Assembly: GCA_003563755.1 (NCBI GenBank)
Contig: PWUB01000327.1
Span: 1-9,983 of the forward strand
Source: Clostridia bacterium
Lineage (GTDB): Bacteria; Bacillota_E; SLMV01; PUMD01
Direction of reading: 5' to 3'
Length of the DNA: 9,983 nucleotides
Shown one piece after another: positions 1 through 7,186 of this stretch. A model generated the notes under the pieces. The model made no database searches, was not told the origin of the DNA, and was given only the letters and a program-made list of their open reading frames with translations. Every line of letters starts with the position of its first letter. Within the stretch, counting starts at the first letter, position 1. A program made the translations under genes and the position numbers.

Positions 1-112
1 GTTATGCTCCCCGCTTCAGCCGTAAGCCCTTGAGGCAAGGGTGCTCGGCGTTAAGCGGGAGTGTGGCGATCGTGTTTAGTCTTGCGGTGGCCAAGGAAAC
101 CTAAGCGGGGGA
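1..112 (+). ncRNA. Candidate structured 5' leader RNA of the lipoprotein gene (unidentified class)
   Basis: Seen in sequence: a nested hairpin with CCCGCTT (10-16) pairing AAGCGGG (53-59), GCCG (19-22) pairing CGGC (46-49), and CCCTTG (27-32) pairing CAAGGG (36-41) around a three-base loop. The motif TAAGCGGG occurs twice (52-59 and 102-109). The 5' arm can therefore pair instead with 103-110, giving eight base pairs with CCCCGCTT (9-16) and closing a larger multibranch fold. The two pairings exclude each other, as in riboswitch or attenuator leaders. No U-run follows, so it is not a plain intrinsic terminator. It does not match the riboswitch consensus sequences I remember (TPP, FMN, SAM, cobalamin, glycine, c-di-GMP-I, c-di-AMP, fluoride). 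It lies about 57 bases upstream of the start codon at 169. A transcribed role is inferred, and the left edge may be cut by the window. Confidence 0.35.
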
Positions 113-168
113 CACCCGGTCGTTCGGCCTGTCGTTTCCTTCGAAGACGGATGAGGGGAGGTGTGACC

Positions 169-783
169 ATGAAGCATAGGATGATCACGTGCTTATTGAT
201 AGTGCTCTTGCTGATCGCTTCTTCATGCCGTGCCGTTGAGGATGAGGAACGCGTGGCTGAGCTTGAAGAGGAGAACGAGCAGCTGCGGGAACGTATAGGA
301 GAACTGGAGACGCAGATCGCCGCCATGCTGGAAGATGACGGAGAACAGCCCAGGGCCTGGACCCCCGAGGGTCTGCTGCATCAGCCCGAGATGGAGCCCC
401 TGAGGATCCTGGGGGAGGAATACGGGTTCTCCCCGGGTACCACCGAGTGGCGCGATTTCGATCCCGACTTGTACGCTGAGTTCACCGAGCCGGGCCAGCG
501 CGGAGAGGATACCCCGGCGGAGCTGCTCGTGAGCCTTGTCCGAGAGCTCCCGCTGACCGTGTCGCTCGCCCGCGACCTGTGGGAAGTCACCCTCCGCATC
601 ATGAGCCAGGACGACGAGGCTGTGGGAGTCATTATGTTCTGGGGACTCAAGGACGACGCCACGGCAGGCATTGACTACCGTGTGACCATGGAGAACGATG
701 GCGGCACCTGGTACGTGAGCCTCGTGCAGGAAAGGTACCACTGCCGGCGTGGAGTGTGTGAGGTAGAGCAGATCTGCCAGTGA
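169..783 (+). CDS. Small putative lipoprotein with N-terminal coiled coil, function unknown
   Basis: 204 residues. The start at 169 is chosen because GAGGGGAGGTG stands just upstream and because a signal peptide begins there; the frame is open back to 61 but those codons look non-coding. Residues 1-19 form a basic-then-hydrophobic signal ending in a lipobox-like I-A-S-S-C, so Cys20 is the likely lipidated residue and the protein should be anchored outside the membrane. Residues about 25-55 are rich in Glu, Leu, Arg and Gln with heptad spacing, predicting a short coiled coil. The rest is an acidic globular domain of about 130 residues. Three cysteines lie in the last 14 residues (C-x4-C-x5-C spacing near the end) and could form a disulfide outside the cell. 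I do not recognise the family. It converges with the Nudix gene 51 bases downstream, with no clear terminator between them. The folded leader upstream may control it. Confidence 0.8.
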   Translation: MKHRMITCLLIVLLLIASSCRAVEDEERVAELEEENEQLRERIGELETQIAAMLEDDGEQPRAWTPEGLLHQPEMEPLRILGEEYGFSPGTTEWRDFDPDLYAEFTEPGQRGEDTPAELLVSLVRELPLTVSLARDLWEVTLRIMSQDDEAVGVIMFWGLKDDATAGIDYRVTMENDGGTWYVSLVQERYHCRRGVCEVEQICQ

Positions 784-834
784 GGGATGAGCTCAGAAGA
801 ATGATCAGACAAGCGGGCATGCCATTGCAAGAAC

Positions 835-1373
835 TCATGTCCTGGTGAGGAAGGATCCCGTGGGGGGCTCCGTGCCCCGCTCGATGAGCTCGATGGTGCT
901 GAGCAGGTGCCTGTGACCTGTGCTGCCGGGCCTGAGGAGTTCGGGAGCCCTGTGTATGCTCTCCCATCGGATGTCATCGACCTCCGCTGAGCAATGCCTG
1001 GGGTTTTCATCAGCGGTGAGGGCCGCAAACCCGATCATCAGGAGCCCCTTCCCCTGGTGGATGTAGCTGTCGATGTAGTGGGTCCGAGTTACGCGCAGTC
1101 CCGTCTCCTCGAACACCTCCCGCGCCGCTGCGTCTTCCAGGCGTTCACCCGGCCTGACGCGGCCACCAGGACCCAGTGGGACTCTGAAACGTAGTTCTGC
1201 CGCAGCAGGATGACTTCGCAGGTACGCTCATTGATGACCGCCACCAGCACACAGCTGGCGGGGTGCTTGCAATACGATCTGTCACAGGTCGGACAGCGGG
1301 GAACGTCCTCGTCGTCACCGATCTGTGCGGGCACTAGAGGCCCACCACACTGCCCGCAAAACCTGGGGCTCAT
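835..1373 (-). pseudogene. Zinc-ribbon Nudix hydrolase, frameshifted just before the Nudix box
   Basis: Two overlapping frames together encode one protein of about 180 residues. From the ATG at 1373 the first frame gives a zinc ribbon (CGQC, then CPTC) and the start of a Nudix fold (a strand ending in HWVLVA). The second frame, ending at the stop at 835, gives GGRVRPGE followed by REVFEETGL, a perfect match to the Nudix box G-x5-E-x7-R-E-U-x-E-E-x-G-U. The break lies within about 1159-1170; one missing base (or four, such as a lost GGCC repeat) would repair it. Zinc-ribbon Nudix proteins of this sort hydrolyse nucleoside diphosphate-linked compounds. The SQPW-type NAD signature of NudC is not seen, so the substrate is open. 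A GGGAAGGG stretch precedes the ATG. It lies 111 bases behind the membrane-fusion gene. All catalytic residues survive, so this is either a very recent mutation or a sequencing error. Confidence 0.75.
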
Positions 1374-1401
1374 GTCGCTACCGCCCTTCCCTGAAGCTAC
1401 G

Positions 1402-1429
1402 GCGGTGCCGGGGGTGGCTCCGGCACCGC
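1402..1429. repeat. Perfect 10-bp inverted repeat between adaptor and Nudix genes
   Basis: GCGGTGCCGG (1402-1411) pairs with CCGGCACCGC (1420-1429) around an eight-base loop. On the minus strand, the direction of transcription, it lies between the adaptor stop at 1485 and the Nudix ATG at 1373. It is not followed by a T-run, so it is not a standard intrinsic terminator. It could stall or protect the 3' end of the upstream message, reducing Nudix expression relative to the transporter genes. The pairing is seen; the role is inferred. Confidence 0.6.
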
Positions 1430-1484
1430 ACGATGTATCTGATCCCACCGTGTCACAGTCACGGGTGTCCACAGGTCTACGCCC

Positions 1485-3058
1485 TCAGCCTCCCGGAACA
1501 ACGATGGGGGGTTCGACGGGCTCTACGCGCTCGCTGTCTATTAGGTCGCCCGAGCTGCCCGTCACCACCATCTCGCCCTCCTCAACGCCCTCTCGTACCT
1601 GGGCGTACCGGGATCCAATGAGTCCTATCTGCACCGGCCTGCTGATGGGCCCTGCATCCTCCAATATGTCGATGAAGGCCTGACCGTCCTCACTGTAGAC
1701 GGCCTCGATGGGTACCAGGAGCACATCGTGTACTTGTTGCACGTGCACCGACACGGTGGCCGACATCCCGGGCCTGATGTTCCGGGTCTGTTCCACTTCC
1801 AGGTACACGCCGTACACGGTGATGCCCTGCTCATCATGTCCCATGAAATCGACGCGCTGCACCAGGGCGGGGAAGATTTCACCGGGGAAGGCCTCGACGG
1901 TGACGGTGGCCTCCATGCCTTCCTCGATGTGCACGATGTCAATCTCGTCAACGCGTATGTTCAGGGCCATCCTGGTGTTGTCGATGATGCTGGCGATGGT
2001 CTGGCCCGGCTGAAGTTCATAGGTGTGCCCCCAGTCCCTCATGGACCAGGCCACGACACCGTCAATGGGTGCGCGGATGTCCATCCTGTCCAAGAGCCTG
2101 CGTTTCTGGTCCAGCTGCTCGTGGAGTTCGCGGATGGCCATCTGCTCGTCGTAGATGAATTTCTGGGTGTCAGCTCCCCCGAGCTTCACGAGGGTATCGC
2201 CTGTCTCGACCCCCTGCCACTCGCGCGCGTACACGGCGGATACGGTGCCCTCGGCAGGAGACCACACGACCGTTTCATCGTAGAATCGATCTATCGCGGC
2301 CCGTACACTCACCAGCTCACTGACAAGGATGTCCACGTACTGACCGGGACGCAGCAGTCCCGGGTTGTCGGCCTCGACGGTGACCGTGTGGATCCAGTGG
2401 GTCTCCCGGGGAATTCTCACCGGGTTGGCATCGACGACGGTAGCCGCCACCAGGTCGGAAAACCCGTGGGGCCGGAGCTGGACCTGCATCCCGTCTTCTA
2501 CGTGGGAGAACTGGGCGGGAGTGAACTCGGCCACGATGACCACCCGGGCGTCATCGATTATGCGGGCGATCATCGATCCGCGTTCCACCCGGTCGTTCTC
2601 TGCCACCCGCAGATCGACGACCTTTCCGCTGATGGGAGCCACCAGGGAGATGCCCTGAGCCGCGTCGGCCGATCCTACAGCGTGTTCGGATACTCCGAGG
2701 ATGCCCGCCAGTGATGCGGTCTTTCTCTCGAGTTCCAGCTCGAGGGACCTCATCTGGGCCGCCACCTCCTCGTTTCTCATGTGACCGACGACCTGACCCT
2801 GGTACACCACATCGCCCTGGCCGATGGTGAGGCTCTCCAGGAACCCACCCACCTCGGTCTGTATGTTCGCTGAATAGATAGGGTTGAGATTGCCGAAACC
2901 CTCCACGGTGACCAGCAGATCACCCCTCTTGGCCGCGACAGCAGCATACAGGGGCTCCTCGGCGGCGGCCTCATCGCCCATCAGCATGTGATAGGCATAG
3001 TAACCGCCGGCGGCCACCAGGGCCAGGACGATGACGGTAGCCAGGAATCGCTGCCACA

Positions 3059-3059
<1 letters not shown>
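1485..3059 (-). CDS. Periplasmic-adaptor / membrane-fusion protein (HlyD/MacA/YknX-like) with duplicated core
   Basis: 524 residues. One transmembrane helix at residues about 4-26 anchors the protein; the rest should lie outside the membrane. A first unit has a split lipoyl domain (62-95 and 137-168), a short helical hairpin (96-118) and a beta-barrel (172-246). A second unit repeats this: lipoyl halves near 264-295 and 327-360, a short helix 300-325, and a barrel 364-440 containing RPGMSATVSV. A membrane-proximal domain follows (441-515) with LLVPIEAVY. Usual MacA-like adaptors are about 350-420 residues with one such core, so this one is long because of internal duplication. Family members link an ABC transporter to external substrate or to other envelope parts. 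The ATG at 3059 overlaps the ATPase stop as TGATG and has GGAGGAGG upstream, so the two are translationally coupled. No outer-membrane channel gene is present. Confidence 0.88.
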
Positions 3060-3811
<752 letters not shown>

Positions 3812-3978
3812 GACTCAGACCTCCATTCGTTCCTGTGCGGATAGAATCCACATATGGTCACAGACGACAGGGGAGGGCAAAAGTTCCTTTCGTGGTAGCG
3901 ACTTCTGGGTGAACGCCCATACCCCTCTGTATGAACGTATGGCGCCCGACTCAGGCTATGTTAGCAGGGGGCAGAAAA
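3812..3978. promoter_or_regulatory. Divergent intergenic region between ABC ATPase and NSS transporter
   Basis: Both flanking genes read outward, so promoters for each must lie in these 167 bases. I cannot name convincing -35/-10 pairs. An imperfect hairpin is present: CGCC plus ATAC (3914-3917 and 3919-3922, one bulged C) pairs with GTATGGCG (3937-3944), and CATAC (3918-3922) can alternatively pair with GTATG at 3929-3933. GTATG occurs twice, at 3929 and 3937. This sits 35 bases ahead of the transporter ATG and could be an operator or leader stem. The MarR protein encoded downstream is an obvious candidate to bind here, but that is inference. Confidence 0.4.
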
Positions 3979-5322
3979 ATGGTGGATCCCCAGGGTCGTG
4001 AGCAGTGGAACTCCCAACTCGGCTTCATACTGGCGACGGTGGGTTCAGCGGTGGGGCTGGGCAACGTCTGGCGCTTTCCAACGGTCGTTGTGCAGCGCGG
4101 AGGTGGCGCCTTCCTCGTCGTTTACATGGTTGTCGTCCTGGCCGTCGGCATACCCTTGATGATGGCCGAGCTGGCCATGGGCAGGCGCAGCCGGATGGGC
4201 GTTGTCGGAGCCTTCCGGATCATCGGCCGGGCCGATAGATGGGGTATCCTGGGCTTGATCGCCGCCGTTTCTGTCTTCATGATCCTTTCTTACTACGTGG
4301 TGATCGCCGGCTGGACCTTCCTTTATACCCTGCTGGGGCTATCAGGTCAGATAGCGGGACTGGGGGTCGGCGGTCTCACTGACCTTTTCGAGGGCATCAC
4401 GAGCAGCGTACTACCCCTGTACGGCCAGGGGGTGTTCCTGATTGTGGCCTGTTCCATCGTCTACTTCGGGGTGACATCGGGGATAGAGAGATGGGGCAAG
4501 ATCCTCACCCCCGGAATCGTGTTTCTGCTCCTTCTCCTGCTGGGCAGGGTGATTCTCCTCGAGGGCGGCCCGGCAGGAGTCTGGTGGTTCATCCAGCCCG
4601 ACTTCTCACGGATTTCCTTTCCCGTGATCCTCGATGCCGTGGGACAGGTGTTTTTCAGCTTCAGCCTCGGAATGGGGGCTGTCTTAACTTACGGCAGCTA
4701 CCTCAGCCGGCAGGACAACATACCCACAAACTCCCTCATCATAGGGTTCTTCGACGTGGCGATAGCGGTGTTGGCCGGCCTGGTGGTGACTGGTGCCCTG
4801 TTTGCCTTCGGCATCGAACCCGAGGTCGGTTTCGGACTGGTCTTTGTGGCTCTTCCTGCGGTGTTCAACACTCTGCCCGCGGCCCTGTTCTGGGGCTCGG
4901 CCTTCTTTCTCGCCCTGTCCTTCGCCGCCCTCACATCGGTGATCTCTTTTCTCGAGGTGCTCGTGGCAATGCTCATGGAAGAGATGCGGTGGACCCGACC
5001 CGCGGCGGTCTTGACCGTGTTCTCAACCACCTTCATTGCCGGCATTCCCGTCGCTCTCTCGGGCGGTCTGTGGTCGCACGTGCGGTTGTGGGGCCTGGAC
5101 ATCATGGGATTCGTGGATGCCGCCGCGTCGAACATCGCCCTTCCCCTCTCCGGGATAGCCACGGTGATCTTCGTGGGATGGGTGTGGGGCATACGGGGGG
5201 CGCGGCACGAGATATCACCCCGGGATCGAACCTTCCCCCTGGCCGGGGCATGGTCGATCATCATACGGTACCTCGCACCTGTGGCCCTGGCCTACGTCAT
5301 GATCCGCAGTTTCCTCCTCTGA
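3979..5322 (+). CDS. Sodium:neurotransmitter symporter (NSS/SNF family) amino-acid transporter
   Basis: 447 residues, matching the short bacterial NSS type (about 440-510). The start at 3979 is preferred because AGGGGGC lies seven bases upstream and homologous sequence begins soon after; earlier in-frame ATGs at 3931 and 3958 lack a ribosome site. TM1 carries the family hallmark GSAVGLGNVWRFP (residues 22-34), whose unwound centre binds sodium and substrate in LeuT. TM6 has GQVFFSFSLGMGAVLTYGSY (222-241), the partner half of the binding site. About 11 hydrophobic segments are visible, the last at about 427-446, as in Tyt1/MhsT-type transporters. Members import amino acids or related amines with sodium. 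The usual NGGGAF after TM1 is RGGGAF here (Arg40). It is followed 93 bases later by a MarR gene and then an amidinohydrolase-type gene. The substrate cannot be told from sequence, though the neighbour hints at arginine or a guanidino compound. Confidence 0.9.
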   Translation: MVDPQGREQWNSQLGFILATVGSAVGLGNVWRFPTVVVQRGGGAFLVVYMVVVLAVGIPLMMAELAMGRRSRMGVVGAFRIIGRADRWGILGLIAAVSVFMILSYYVVIAGWTFLYTLLGLSGQIAGLGVGGLTDLFEGITSSVLPLYGQGVFLIVACSIVYFGVTSGIERWGKILTPGIVFLLLLLLGRVILLEGGPAGVWWFIQPDFSRISFPVILDAVGQVFFSFSLGMGAVLTYGSYLSRQDNIPTNSLIIGFFDVAIAVLAGLVVTGALFAFGIEPEVGFGLVFVALPAVFNTLPAALFWGSAFFLALSFAALTSVISFLEVLVAMLMEEMRWTRPAAVLTVFSTTFIAGIPVALSGGLWSHVRLWGLDIMGFVDAAASNIALPLSGIATVIFVGWVWGIRGARHEISPRDRTFPLAGAWSIIIRYLAPVALAYVMIRSFLL

Positions 5323-5326
5323 GACC

Positions 5327-5355
5327 TTGACAGGTGTCAATTCGTGATAAATATT
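5327..5355 (+). promoter_or_regulatory. Probable sigma-70-type promoter for the MarR gene
   Basis: A perfect -35 box TTGACA (5327-5332) starts five bases after the transporter stop. At the 17-base spacing stands AATATT (5350-5355), a modest -10 match in a strikingly AT-rich patch within a GC-rich window. TATTTA at 5352 (19-base spacing) is an alternative. The message would carry a leader of roughly 55 bases before the GTG start. The -35 is clear; the exact -10 is uncertain. Confidence 0.45.
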
Positions 5356-5358
5356 TAT
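5327..5358. promoter_or_regulatory. Two palindromes: candidate MarR autoregulatory operators
   Basis: TTGACA-GG-TGTCAA (5327-5340) is an inverted repeat with six-base arms that includes the -35 box. ATAAATATTTAT (5347-5358) is a perfect 12-base palindrome covering the likely -10. MarR-family dimers typically bind such imperfect or perfect palindromes over their own promoters and block RNA polymerase. The palindromes are seen; binding by the adjacent MarR protein is inferred from family behaviour and position. Confidence 0.45.
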
Positions 5359-5415
5359 AACAAATCATATGCTTTCGTCATCTGTGTGCCATTTTGCTCT
5401 CTGAGGGGGAGGACA

Positions 5416-5853
5416 GTGAATAAGGAAGCTCTCATTCGGGATCTCGACCGGTTGTTTTCCTCGATTGGAAAGCACTTCACCAATGCTCGGAAGGGATTCA
5501 CCCACCGTGACGTTACAGGGCCGGAGTTCTTCCTGCTCCGCTTCATATCGGTGGAGGGGCCCAAGAACGTATCCCAGGTGGCCGAGCACTTCAACCTGAA
5601 CCAGGCCACCGTGTCAAACATAGCCCACGCACTGCACGAGAGAGGACTGGTTGTCAAGAAAAAGAACCCCGATGACCGCCGCGTCACGCTTCTGTATACG
5701 ACCGACAGGGGCCGCAGCATCGTCGAGGAGATAGAGGTGGAGCGGTTCGAACGGCTCCGCAGGTTCTTGCACCACCTTTCCACAGAGGATCTCGAGGACC
5801 TGGTCCGCATTTTTTCCAAGCTGAGATCCGCCCTGCAGCACCATGAAAAGTGA
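5416..5853 (+). CDS. MarR-family winged-helix transcriptional regulator
   Basis: 145 residues from a GTG start, the usual MarR size. The GTG at 5416 is chosen because GGGGGAGG stands directly upstream; the open frame runs back to an ATG at 5344, but that 24-residue extension overlaps the promoter palindrome and looks non-coding. Residues about 36-76 give the DNA-binding helix-turn-helix (NVSQVAEHFNLNQATVSNIA, near 51-70), and 78-100 the basic wing with the family hallmark NPDDRR-x-TLLYTTDRGR. Helices at both ends (1-20 and 104-142) form the dimer interface. MarR proteins mostly repress nearby genes and release DNA on binding a small ligand. It sits between the NSS transporter and the amidinohydrolase-type gene, so its likely targets are itself and these neighbours. 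The ligand is unknown; there is no cysteine pair suggesting redox sensing. Confidence 0.9.
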   Translation: MNKEALIRDLDRLFSSIGKHFTNARKGFTHRDVTGPEFFLLRFISVEGPKNVSQVAEHFNLNQATVSNIAHALHERGLVVKKKNPDDRRVTLLYTTDRGRSIVEEIEVERFERLRRFLHHLSTEDLEDLVRIFSKLRSALQHHEK

Positions 5854-6032
5854 ATCATAGAGTCGGGCTGCTGCGGCGAATCGCTGCCGGCGTCTACCGG
5901 GCTCGTGGGCGGGGACGGCCTGCGTCCCGGCATCACCCTGGGTGGCGAAGGTGCGGGCAGGATTCGAGGCACGGACTGCGAATCAGCTGAAACCATGCGA
6001 CCTGACGTACCGTCAGCTTAGGGAGGTAGAAT
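5854..6032 (+). promoter_or_regulatory. Leader of the amidinohydrolase-type gene with overlapping hairpins
   Basis: This 179-base gap has no credible gene. It contains GGGACG (5912-5917) pairing CGTCCC (5923-5928) around a five-base loop. Next to the ribosome binding site is CTGACG (6002-6007) pairing CGTCAG (6011-6016) with a three-base loop. TCAGCT at 6013-6018 can instead pair with AGCTGA at 5985-5990, excluding the previous stem, and TCAGCTGA (5983-5990) is itself palindromic. The GGGAGGT ribosome site (6021-6027) follows after four bases. This could tune translation or be an operator; no U-run marks a terminator. No clear promoter is seen. Confidence 0.35.
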
Positions 6033-7046
6033 ATGTCCATCAAAGAGACACCCCAGTATTACCACGTGGTTCTGGAGAGGATCCCGCCGAAGAGCCGCCC
6101 CGTCTTCGAAGACGAGGACATGCAAAAGAGGGTCTGGGGCCGCCGGTGGGGAGTACATAACGATGTCGGCCCCCTGCGGATGGTCCTGCTGCATCGTCCC
6201 GGTGACGAGATAAAGGTCATGACAAAGGACAAGTACGACCCCGAGATCGAGGCCCTGATAGACGATGATCAACAGTGGTACTTCCGGTCCGACAGGGCAC
6301 CGGACCTGGCGGCAATGCAGAGGGAACACGATGGTCTGGCCGCGACACTCGAGGCAAACGGGGTCAGGGTGGAGTACGCTGACTGTTCACCCACCAATCC
6401 CAATGCCATGTTCACCAGGGACACCGGCATCGCCGTCAAGGGTGGGGCCGTGGTGTGCCGCCTGGGTCCCGTGGGAAAGGAGTACGGGACGGGCAGAAGG
6501 GGAGAGGAATACTACCTCACGAGGAAGCTAGCCGAGCTGGGGATGCCCATCATACACACCATTCACGGTGCGGGCTTGTTGGAAGGGGGCAGCTTCTGCT
6601 TCCTCGACGAGAGCCACGCTGCGGTCGGAACAGGCTACCGCCAGAATCCCGAGGGAGTGGACCAGCTCAGAAACGTTCTCAAGCACCAGGGCGTCAAGCT
6701 GATCGAGGTTCCCCTGACCGGCCACAGCCTGCACATCGACGGAGCGCTGGTCATGATAGACCGTGATGCGGCCCTCGTTAACATCACCAGGCTTCCTTTC
6801 TGGTTCATGGATACCCTGGCTGAGTTGGGCATCGAGATCGTACACCTCGATCCCCGGGACCAACCCACAGCCATCAACTGCCTGGCCCTCGCCCCGGGAA
6901 AGCTGCTGGTGACCGATGCTTCCCGGTGGACCGCGGACAGGCTGGACAGGATGGGCTACGAGTGCATCCAGGTCCCGTACGGTGAGTGCCACCGACACGG
7001 GGGCAGCATCCACTGCTCCACCATGCCCCTGGTACGAGATCCCTGA
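6033..7046 (+). CDS. Amidinotransferase-superfamily hydrolase (arginine deiminase / DDAH-like)
   Basis: 337 residues with GGGAGGT ahead of the ATG. The fold is the pentein (five-bladed beta/alpha propeller) that acts on guanidino groups through a covalent thiouronium intermediate. Signature pieces, in order: GPLRMVLLHRPG (46-57), the FTRD substrate-binding motif (127-130), LEGGS with Glu184 (183-187), the catalytic His234 in LHIDGAL, and Cys328 in GGSIHCSTMPLVR as the nucleophile. Family members include arginine deiminase, dimethylarginine dimethylaminohydrolase, agmatine deiminase and glycine amidinotransferase. Length and FTRD suit a deiminase or DDAH better than agmatine deiminase, while the GGSIHC segment recalls the latter. 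Arginine deiminases proper are about 400 residues, so the substrate remains open. An N-terminal stretch of about 40 residues precedes the core. It is likely cytoplasmic. A sodium amino-acid symporter and a MarR gene upstream suggest use of an imported guanidino compound. It converges with the ABC exporter genes. Confidence 0.85.
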   Translation: MSIKETPQYYHVVLERIPPKSRPVFEDEDMQKRVWGRRWGVHNDVGPLRMVLLHRPGDEIKVMTKDKYDPEIEALIDDDQQWYFRSDRAPDLAAMQREHDGLAATLEANGVRVEYADCSPTNPNAMFTRDTGIAVKGGAVVCRLGPVGKEYGTGRRGEEYYLTRKLAELGMPIIHTIHGAGLLEGGSFCFLDESHAAVGTGYRQNPEGVDQLRNVLKHQGVKLIEVPLTGHSLHIDGALVMIDRDAALVNITRLPFWFMDTLAELGIEIVHLDPRDQPTAINCLALAPGKLLVTDASRWTADRLDRMGYECIQVPYGECHRHGGSIHCSTMPLVRDP

Positions 7047-7186
7047 GGCTTGTCCTCGGGACAGAGCTGGGTGAGGCGTGACCTCCCGCCTCCCCCCGGC
7101 GGAGTGAATGCCGGCTCGAGCTGTGCGAGGCCCCCCCGGGGTCTCAATGCCGTGTGGGCATCGAAGGGTGAAGGGGCGCTGACTGG
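7047..7186. other. GC-rich convergent spacer with several hairpins
   Basis: 140 bases separate two converging genes. Hairpins seen: GAGGCG (7073-7078) with CGCCTC (7087-7092); CCGGC (7096-7100) with GCCGG (7110-7114); and GAGGCCCC (7127-7134) with GGGGTCTC (7138-7145), including one G-U pair, around three Cs. None is followed by a T-run on either strand, so canonical intrinsic termination is not shown. The cluster may still stop or stabilise both converging transcripts. I see no gene here. Confidence 0.45.

Noticed and set aside
3..104. Frame 3 open from the left edge to a stop at 102-104, perhaps the tail of an upstream gene
   Set aside because: Only 33 codons with no recognisable motif, and it coincides with strong RNA stems. 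Without upstream sequence it cannot be supported.
61..168. N-terminal extension of the lipoprotein reading frame
   Set aside because: It has no ribosome site, would bury the signal peptide and overlaps the structured leader; the ATG at 169 has an excellent Shine-Dalgarno site.
1155..1175. Programmed ribosomal frameshift in the Nudix gene
   Set aside because: No slippery heptamer or downstream stimulatory structure is apparent, and such recoding is not known for Nudix enzymes. A mutation or sequencing error is simpler.
1374..1472. N-terminal extension of the Nudix gene to an ATG at 1472
   Set aside because: The extra 33 residues are low complexity, run through the perfect inverted repeat and precede the zinc ribbon, which starts normally at the 1373 ATG.
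1728..2714. Long plus-strand open frame of 328 codons opposite the adaptor gene
   Set aside because: It is antisense to a gene with clear domains and coupled start, has no family motif, and is the type of shadow frame common in GC-rich DNA.
3931..3978. Earlier ATG starts for the NSS transporter (3931, 3958)
   Set aside because: Neither has a ribosome binding site, and the added residues do not resemble the family N-terminus.
4491..5330. 279-codon plus-strand frame inside the NSS transporter
   Set aside because: It is an Arg- and Gly-rich overlapping frame without motifs, covering well-conserved transmembrane sequence of the real gene.
5344..5415. Earlier start for the MarR gene at 5344
   Set aside because: It would lie inside the promoter and palindrome region and has no Shine-Dalgarno site; the GTG at 5416 has one and gives the usual length.
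7127..7145. Hairpin as a bidirectional intrinsic terminator
   Set aside because: No T-run follows on either strand, so only a structured spacer is reported.
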